Both the position numbers and the translations under genes were made by a program. Shown piece after piece: positions 1-4,082 of a DNA stretch of 9,553 bases. The stretch is from the NCBI GenBank assembly GCA_046758085.1, contig JBHHZP010000142.1, forward strand, positions 1 to 9,553. The letters are read 5' to 3'. Under the pieces are notes generated by a model. The model had not been told where the DNA came from. It ran no database searches and saw nothing but the letters and a program-made list of their open reading frames with translations. The stretch comes from VRUB01 sp046758085. GTDB taxonomy: Bacteria; Pseudomonadota; Gammaproteobacteria; Acidiferrobacterales; SPGG2. The stretch's first letter is position 1, and every line of letters begins with the position of its first letter.

Positions 1-173
1 CGCCCCTTCGGGCGTGTTCTTCGCCTTCACGCGTCGCTCGGCTTGAGTAAGGGGGGTCAAAAACAACACAACCACCCCTCGCCGGCGATCGCAAGACCAG
101 GGAAATGTTCGATAGCAAATAACTTTGTCTCTGCTATGTCAGCGAATGTGCTTTGACGGGACGTAGCCGTGCT
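1..173. other. left edge, no gene identified
   Basis: No gene could be assigned. Two plus-strand frames are open from the left edge, one stopping at 44-46 and one near 155, so the 3' end of a rightward gene may lie here, but neither short peptide is recognisable. Bases 1-14 can fold as a 5-bp hairpin (CGCCC/GGGCG) with a 4-base loop. It is cut by the window edge and has no T-run behind it, so it is not called a terminator. Confidence 0.4.
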
Positions 174-206
174 CACGTACGATATCCGATCGTGGACGTG
201 TTTTTT
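174..206 (+). terminator. Rho-independent terminator-like hairpin facing right
   Basis: Left arm CACGT-ACGAT (174-183) pairs with ATCGT (189-193) and ACGTG (196-200), giving a 10-bp stem with a 5-base loop and a GG bulge. Six T follow at once (201-206). The T-run is on the plus strand, so this would end transcription coming from the left, from a gene mostly outside the window, convergent with trmL. On the minus strand there is no T-tail, so it is not an obvious trmL terminator. Confidence 0.55.
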
Positions 207-245
207 CGCTGCGAACTGTGCGTGCTCTGCGGTGAAGGATACGCC

Positions 246-710
246 TTATCGCCCGCCGCGAAATCCGAGCTGGCGCCACGCCTCATACACCACCACGGCC
301 ACGGCATTGGATAAATTGATGCTGCGACTGCCCGGTAGCATCGGCAGGCGCAGCCGCTGCTCCGGCGGCAACCGCTCGAGCAACTCGAAAGGCAGGCCAC
401 GGGTCTCGGTCCCGAAGAGCAGGGCGTCCCCGCGCTCGTAGCGCACGCCTGTGTAGAGCTGATCGGCCTTGGTCGTGAACGCCAGCAATCGTCGGGGACT
501 GGTGTGGTTGAGGAAATGATCGACATCGGGGTAGGTGGCCACGCTCGCCCACTCGTGGTAGTCGAGCCCGGCTCGGCGCAGCTGCTTGTCGTCAAGCGCA
601 AAACCCAGCGGTTCGATCAGGTGTAACCTGGCACCAGTGTTGGCGCACAGGCGGATCACATTGCCCGTATTGGGCGGTATTTCCGGCTGATACAGGACGA
701 TATGCAGCAT
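246..710 (-). CDS. trmL: tRNA (cytidine/uridine-34-2'-O)-methyltransferase TrmL
   Basis: SPOUT-family methyltransferase of 154 residues that 2'-O-methylates the wobble base of certain tRNA-Leu isoacceptors in the cytoplasm. The sequence shows the family signatures in order: PEIPPNTGNVIRLCANTG near the N-terminus, LFGTETRGLP in the middle, and LPMLPGSRSINLSNAVAVVV near the C-terminus. The last two form the trefoil-knot SAM site. Length matches the family (about 155 residues). I chose the ATG at 708-710; a GTG directly before it (711-713) would add one residue. It is transcribed leftward, apparently alone, and diverges from the subunit operon to its right, with about 480 bases between the two start codons. 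Nothing is unusual about the protein. Confidence 0.96.
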   Translation of the reverse strand: MLHIVLYQPEIPPNTGNVIRLCANTGARLHLIEPLGFALDDKQLRRAGLDYHEWASVATYPDVDHFLNHTSPRRLLAFTTKADQLYTGVRYERGDALLFGTETRGLPFELLERLPPEQRLRLPMLPGSRSINLSNAVAVVVYEAWRQLGFRGGR

Positions 711-731
711 CACGAATCACGTCTCGGCCCC

Positions 732-762
732 ATTTTAGCCCTCTAGCAGCGCCCACTGTCCA
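732..762 (-). promoter_or_regulatory. possible sigma-70 promoter of trmL
   Basis: Read on the minus strand, TGGACA (757-762) and TAAAAT (732-737) each match the -35 and -10 consensus at 5 of 6 positions, but the spacer is 19 bases, longer than the preferred 17. Transcription would begin about 15 bases before the trmL ATG. Plausible but weak. Confidence 0.3.
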
Positions 763-1039
763 TAAGCCACGCCAGGCCGCTCGTCGGGCAAAGTCGACCT
801 GCTGTCCTGCGCCAGTTTTTGCTCCTTATTTATGTCTCGAGTGACGGCCGATGTCGGCAAGTTCCGAGCGTGGACTTTAGCGGGCTCGACCGCTGGCAGC
901 TGCGCCCGGCCCCAAGTGCATGATCCGCTTGCGAGAGTGCCCGGCTGGTCTAAGCTTGCTGAACGGCCTCGCCTAAGAACCGGCCGGCAACGCAAACCCA
1001 GTGAACACCGGTGTGTTCCCGCCGTTGCGGGGTAGTTTG
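763..1039. other. non-coding region with palindromes upstream of subunit operon
   Basis: I see no convincing gene in this stretch. It holds short perfect or near-perfect palindromes: GCCGA-TG-TCGGC at 847-858, CCGGCCGG at 980-987, and GAACACCGGTGTGTTC at 1003-1018. The first lies about 180 bases upstream of the sigma-54-type motif at 1040-1055, within the usual range for an enhancer-binding activator. The third lies too close for a typical activator site and may be a repressor or accessory site. These roles are inferred from position only. Confidence 0.4.
1003..1018. promoter_or_regulatory. palindrome GAACACCGGTGTGTTC, possible operator
   Basis: The core ACACCGGTGT (1005-1014) is a perfect 10-base palindrome, and GAAC and GTTC bracket it at 1003-1006 and 1015-1018. 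It ends 21 bases before the sigma-54-type motif. Position and symmetry suggest binding of a dimeric regulator; no regulator is identified. Confidence 0.3.
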
Positions 1040-1055
1040 TGGCATAGTTTGTGCA
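1040..1055 (+). promoter_or_regulatory. sigma-54 (RpoN) type promoter for the subunit operon
   Basis: TGGCATAGTTTGTGCA matches the RpoN consensus TGGCACG-N4-TTGCW at 9 of 12 defined positions. It has the essential GG (1041-1042) and GC (1053-1054) separated by exactly 10 bases. Transcription would begin around 1066, giving a leader of about 120 bases before the ATG at 1189. The motif sits inside a direct repeat: TAGTTTGTG occurs at 1033-1041 and again at 1045-1053. It is the best promoter candidate upstream of the operon. Confidence 0.6.
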
Positions 1056-1175
1056 TTCTACGCCAACAAGGGCGGTCGGCAGTTCCGCGGGTTCATACCA
1101 GGGAAAGACTCCGGCGATTCCCCAGGGTGGCGGCCCGAGGTACTGAAACGAGACGATTTCTTTATTGGCTTTATT

Positions 1176-1181
1176 GAGGAG
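1176..1181 (+). promoter_or_regulatory. strong ribosome binding site that fixes the start at 1189
   Basis: GAGGAG lies 7 bases before the ATG at 1189. The longer reading from a TTG at 1165 would put this site inside the gene, so the shorter start is preferred. A strong site suits an abundantly made major subunit. Confidence 0.75.
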
Positions 1182-1188
1182 CGTTAGC

Positions 1189-1770
1189 ATGAAATTTAAC
1201 AAGATTTTACTTACTGGTTTAATCGCCGCGTTGGTGGGTGTCGGACTTATCGCGCCTCGGTCGACGCTGGCTGAGTCGAGCTTCTGTACTGGCACAGGCT
1301 GCTCGACGAGTGCATCCGTTAACTTCCAGGTCGTGATTCCGCGCTTCTTGGTGCTGCGCATCGGGACAGCGGGCGCTACCCAGGATACCATCAACTTTGC
1401 ACCGTCCGCTGGTGTTGTCGGTGACGGCAACCCCGTAAGCGGGACCGGTGGTGATGCGACCGGCGGTGCAGTGAACACTCGTGTGCTGAGTAACGGCGGA
1501 AACGTCACACTGAGCACGGCGCTGACCAACTCGGCGTCAGGCCTTATAAACGGCGCCAACTTCATCGCCTGGGGTGAGATCGACACGGCTGCCGCCGGCA
1601 GCATGACCGCACCGACCTTGCAGAACGGTGGTGTGACCAACGAAGTCTACCCAGCCACCGGCAGCATTGTGAACCTGACCGACACGTGGACGTACACGTA
1701 TGCCAACACCACAGTGCCGGCCGTCGGGACCTACACGGGTACCGCGACCTACACGGCGGCTATACCGTAA
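1189..1770 (+). CDS. secreted pilin-like major subunit candidate
   Basis: A 193-residue exported protein I cannot assign to a named family. Residues 1-28 form a clear Sec signal peptide (MKFNK, hydrophobic core, then STLA with likely cleavage before ESS). The mature part is rich in Thr, Asn, Gly and Ala, has only two Cys (FCTGTGC, close together near the mature N-terminus), and alternates hydrophobic and polar residues as in beta-sandwich subunits. The C-terminus GTYTGTATYTAAIP has Gly at position -14 and Tyr at -6. That recalls the terminal strand by which chaperone-usher pilins bind their chaperone. The protein resembles its downstream neighbour (1916-2428) in the ITIP/ITIT-like start, the lRIGTAG/LAVGTLG segment and the YANTT...GTY ending. 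Strong ribosome site, sigma-54-type promoter and a hairpin behind the gene suggest the most abundant product of the operon. A pilus or surface-fibre subunit is inferred; another adhesin or coat protein is possible. Confidence 0.72.
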   Translation: MKFNKILLTGLIAALVGVGLIAPRSTLAESSFCTGTGCSTSASVNFQVVIPRFLVLRIGTAGATQDTINFAPSAGVVGDGNPVSGTGGDATGGAVNTRVLSNGGNVTLSTALTNSASGLINGANFIAWGEIDTAAAGSMTAPTLQNGGVTNEVYPATGSIVNLTDTWTYTYANTTVPAVGTYTGTATYTAAIP

Positions 1771-1796
1771 TTCCGGCCACTAAGTCATGGCAGGCG

Positions 1797-1817
1797 GGGC
1801 CTGGTCTGACCAGGCCC
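1797..1817 (+). terminator. stem-loop after the major subunit gene (attenuator or RNA-stability element)
   Basis: GGGCCTGG pairs perfectly with CCAGGCCC around a TCTGA loop; pairing could extend to 10 bp. It starts 26 bases after the stop codon of the first subunit gene. No T-run follows, so it is unlikely to stop transcription fully. It more likely gives partial termination or protects the upstream mRNA end, which would raise major-subunit levels over the downstream genes. Confidence 0.55.
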
Positions 1818-1915
1818 TGTGCTATTTCCGGCGCGATCCCCCGGCACTTGCGTTGTCAGCCCGCGGCTGCTAATTGTGTATGCCGATGCTTGTGACCGAA
1901 ACAACGACGGCGCGC

Positions 1916-2428
1916 ATGAAACGCGCCACTGCCACGCTAATCATCGCTGCGGCGGTACTGGCAGGATCGCCGGCACGGGCCTCGCATATCACCATTACCG
2001 GCCCGCCCACACAGCTGCACCTCGCTGTCGGGACCCTGGGTCCCACCATCGACACCGTGACGTTCAACGTACCCCCGGGCCAGCAAGGCAGCGGCACACC
2101 GGTCGCGGGCAGCCAGTCGATCTTGGTCGAGATGGCGGTGCGACGCGGCGGTTTCATCATAATTGCGTTTCTGCAAGCGAATTCCTCCACACCGCTGACC
2201 AGTGGCCCCAACTCCATCCCCATGACCGAGATCAGCTGGACCAGCGCCAACGGGGTAATCCCGTCAGGGACTTTCAATGGTAGCGCGTCGCAGACAGTGC
2301 TCGTTCTAATTGCGTTTGCGGGGACAAGGCGGCGCGAGGATACGCTTACTTTTTCCTACGCGAATACTACCGCCCCCCCTGCAGGGACCTATCAGTCCAC
2401 GGTGGTCTACACGGCAACCGTGCTATGA
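1916..2428 (+). CDS. second secreted pilin-like subunit, paralogue of the upstream one
   Basis: A 170-residue exported protein without a recognised family. I chose the ATG at 1916 because it gives a textbook signal peptide: MKR, a hydrophobic run, and SPARA before SHITITG. An in-frame start at 1874 or 1880 would add a polar, non-signal-like extension. There is no clear ribosome site at 1916. The mature part repeats the pattern of the upstream subunit: LAVGTLG...IDTVTF parallels LRIGTAG...QDTINF, GG-N-(V/I) segments follow, and SYANTTAPPAGTY parallels TYANTTVPAVGTY. It ends GTYQSTVVYTATVL, with Gly at -14 and Tyr at -6. The DNA of the two genes is well diverged, so the duplication looks old. 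The stop overlaps the next start (ATGA), indicating translational coupling. A minor or adaptor subunit is a reasonable guess. Confidence 0.68.
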   Translation: MKRATATLIIAAAVLAGSPARASHITITGPPTQLHLAVGTLGPTIDTVTFNVPPGQQGSGTPVAGSQSILVEMAVRRGGFIIIAFLQANSSTPLTSGPNSIPMTEISWTSANGVIPSGTFNGSASQTVLVLIAFAGTRRREDTLTFSYANTTAPPAGTYQSTVVYTATVL

Positions 2429-2916
2429 GAGTCTGGCTCACAATGCTGGTGACTGTAGCGGTCGTGACGGGCGCATCAACAGCCTTCGCGGGCGAGCGGC
2501 TGGTGGCGGAATTCTTTCCCCAGCGCCACATCGACTTGCAGGGCGCATGGGAGATGCCGCGCTTCACGGGCGATCCCGAGATCGACAGCCGGATGGTCGC
2601 CCGGATTCGGGAGCAGGAATTGAGGCTGTTCATTCCGCCCGCTTTCACTTCGCCACCAAAGCAGGTTTCCATTTTTCTGGTCTTACCGGCGCAGATACCC
2701 GGCATGCACAGCACCGGCGGGTTCGAGATGAGCTGGACCACGCGTGGGCGTTTCCGCGAGGGCACCGTGCACCCGGGCGAACGTGCGCTGCTGTTTCAGG
2801 GATTGGTCGACGCGTCGGTGCTGGCGGAATTTGTGGGTTTCACCTACGTGATCGATGCGCGCGAGATGATCGGCACGCTGCGCGTGGAGCCTGTGTATGA
2901 GATCGAGCTTAATTAA
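2425..2916 (+). CDS. third secreted protein of the operon, possible minor or tip subunit
   Basis: A 163-residue protein of unrecognised family. Residues 1-22 are a signal peptide (MRVWLTMLVTVAVV..., likely cleaved after AFA). The mature region has no Cys and is rich in alternating hydrophobic residues, consistent with a beta-sandwich. It contains notable stretches such as ELRLFIPPAFTSPPKQVSIF and FTYVIDAREMIGTLRV. It does not resemble the two upstream subunits in its body, yet its end GTLRVEPVYEIELN has the same Gly at -14 and Tyr at -6. It starts inside the stop of the upstream gene (ATGA overlap), with no ribosome site of its own, so translation is probably coupled. The next gene overlaps it by 20 bases. 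Being single-copy, different in body and coupled to the chaperone, it could be a tip adhesin, anchor or assembly factor. Confidence 0.62.
   Translation: MRVWLTMLVTVAVVTGASTAFAGERLVAEFFPQRHIDLQGAWEMPRFTGDPEIDSRMVARIREQELRLFIPPAFTSPPKQVSIFLVLPAQIPGMHSTGGFEMSWTTRGRFREGTVHPGERALLFQGLVDASVLAEFVGFTYVIDAREMIGTLRVEPVYEIELN
2886..2889 (+). promoter_or_regulatory. ribosome binding site deciding the chaperone start at 2897
   Basis: GGAG lies 7 bases before the ATG at 2897, inside the end of the preceding gene. The alternative ATG at 2933 has no such site. The longer start therefore fits better, although the shorter one would also give a signal peptide. Confidence 0.5.
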
Positions 2917-3745
2917 CAAACACCACGATCCCATGTCGGGCGCGTTATGCCTGATCTTGGGCTTGCTACTGGCAATGCCCGGTGCGGCAGTAGCCGCCGC
3001 GTTCGATGTGAGCATCACACCGCCGCGCTTCGAAAAGCGCACGAAACCCGGCAAGATCATGCGCGATCGCGTGCGTATTACCAACCTCGACCGTGACACT
3101 GGCTACTACGTCTTTAAGACCGCGGATTGGAACCTCGCGACCGACAAGGGCCTAACGTTTAATGAGGGTGCCCCGAGCGAAGGATCCTGCCGTCCCTGGG
3201 TGCGCATTGAGCGGCGCAAGCTGACTGTACCGGCCGGCGCCACCAAGTCTTACCGCTTCGAGGTGCACGTACCGCCCGATACGCCCGTCGGCGAATGTCG
3301 CTTCGCGCTGTTAGTGTCTCAGGACCCGTCCAAAGTGGCGCCGGTAATTATGGGCCAGCTCTCGCTGCCGGTAGTGGGGCGCATCGCCGTGATCGTCTAC
3401 CTTGCCATCGGTAATGCCCGCCCCAAGCTCGCGTTCCGCGGCCTGCAGCTGCAGGAGCGCGATGGTAAGAAGATCCCGGTGATCATTCTGGAAAACCTCG
3501 GCAACGCGCACGGACGACCCTTTGGCGGGGTGACGGCGATCGATGTGCAGAAGCGCAAGCGCGAGCTGCTCGTATCCGAGGTTCCCATTCTTGTCGGGCA
3601 AACGCGCGCCATCGAACTTTACCCGGTCGAATGGTCGGCCAAGGGCGCGGCCCAGACGGGGTTCGACTTGACGCCGCCGCTGCACATTCGCGGTACCATC
3701 CAGTGGGACGGCGGCTCGGTCAAGCTCGATGAGGTGCTGCGTTAG
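2897..3745 (+). CDS. PapD-like periplasmic chaperone (predicted)
   Basis: A 282-residue exported protein with the outline of a two-domain periplasmic pilus chaperone. Residues 1 to about 34 form a signal peptide ending AAVAA. The first Ig-like domain (about 36-142) begins FDVSITPPRFEKR. Its Arg44 stands where these chaperones carry the invariant Arg that grips the subunit C-terminus. It continues with VRITNLDRDTGYYVF, then W-V-R-I...LTVPAGATKSYRFEV and GECRFALLVS, the usual order of strands. Cys98 and Cys134 could form a disulphide. The likely linking strand is GRIAVIVYLAIG (161-172), which has Arg162 rather than the classical Lys. Residues about 177-282 would be the second domain. It overlaps the upstream gene by 20 bases and ends the operon. 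By family analogy it would hold subunits by donor-strand complementation. The similarity is at pattern level only. A WxL-interacting or other Ig-fold protein is the main alternative. Confidence 0.7.
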   Translation: MRSSLINKHHDPMSGALCLILGLLLAMPGAAVAAAFDVSITPPRFEKRTKPGKIMRDRVRITNLDRDTGYYVFKTADWNLATDKGLTFNEGAPSEGSCRPWVRIERRKLTVPAGATKSYRFEVHVPPDTPVGECRFALLVSQDPSKVAPVIMGQLSLPVVGRIAVIVYLAIGNARPKLAFRGLQLQERDGKKIPVIILENLGNAHGRPFGGVTAIDVQKRKRELLVSEVPILVGQTRAIELYPVEWSAKGAAQTGFDLTPPLHIRGTIQWDGGSVKLDEVLR

Positions 3746-3957
3746 TATCTGCGTATGCCACCGCTGAGCATGCGGCGGAAGGCTCCAGGAATCGGGGGCG
3801 AGTGCATGGGTGCGGGATGACTCCAGGGATGGAGGAGATAGGGCAACGCCAGGCGCAGTGACCGAAGCCGGGCGGCGCGGGGAGCGGTCGGCGGGGTAGA
3901 TTGCGTCGCGAACAGGCGATCGAGAGACCACGGAGGGATCATCGATATAAAACACCT
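3746..3957. other. GC-rich intergenic stretch between convergent genes
   Basis: This stretch lies between the chaperone stop and the inverted repeat. It contains small dyads such as CTCC-AGGGAT-GGAG (about 3821-3834) and CCGC...GCGG near 3758-3778. A minus-strand frame (3742-3942) is open for 66 codons but has Arg/Pro-rich composition, no ribosome site and no signature, so it is not called a gene. The look is of a dispersed intergenic repeat. Confidence 0.35.
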
Positions 3958-4067
3958 AACTCAAAGACGCTAAGGCACAAAGAATTCTCAACATGACCAG
4001 TTTGCGCCGCTGCGTGGGACTTTTTTTATGAAGTTCTCTGCGATCTTTGCGCTCTCTCGTGTGAGTT
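3958..4067. repeat. imperfect inverted repeat, possible dispersed or MITE-like element
   Basis: The left arm (3958-3988) starts AACTCAAAGACGCTAAGG and runs through GCACAAAGAATTCT. The right arm (4032-4067), reverse-complemented, starts AACTCACACGAGAGAGCG and runs through CAAAGATCGCAGAGAACT. They match only in part, with about 43 bases between, including a run of seven T (4021-4027). The word-like CGCAAAGA pattern recalls dispersed repeats common in environmental proteobacteria; that is memory, not a search. It may also act as a bidirectional terminator for the two converging transcripts. Confidence 0.45.
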
Positions 4068-4082
4068 CATGTAACATACGCG

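Noticed and set aside
735..815. 26-codon minus-strand frame starting with CTG behind a good AAGGAG
   Set aside because: CTG starts are rare, the peptide matches nothing known to me, and one well-spaced ribosome-like site in a non-coding region can arise by chance.
926..990. tRNA-Ser/Leu-like string beginning GAGAGTGCCCGGCTGGTCTAAG
   Set aside because: No matching anticodon stem, T-arm consensus or closing acceptor stem could be found.
1056..1188. cyclic-di-GMP riboswitch in the leader
   Set aside because: The conserved GEMM elements could not be matched to the sequence.
735..1640. 301-codon minus-strand open frame
   Set aside because: It lies antisense to the first subunit gene and crosses its promoter, has Pro/Thr/Val-rich shadow composition in the overlap and no recognisable domain. 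The plus-strand gene has a signal peptide and a strong ribosome site.
3742..3942. 66-codon minus-strand frame in the intergenic region
   Set aside because: No ribosome site, Arg/Pro-rich composition, no motif; more likely a repeat-derived open frame.
3311..3955. 214-codon minus-strand open frame
   Set aside because: Mostly antisense to the chaperone gene; no recognisable domain and no support for its start.
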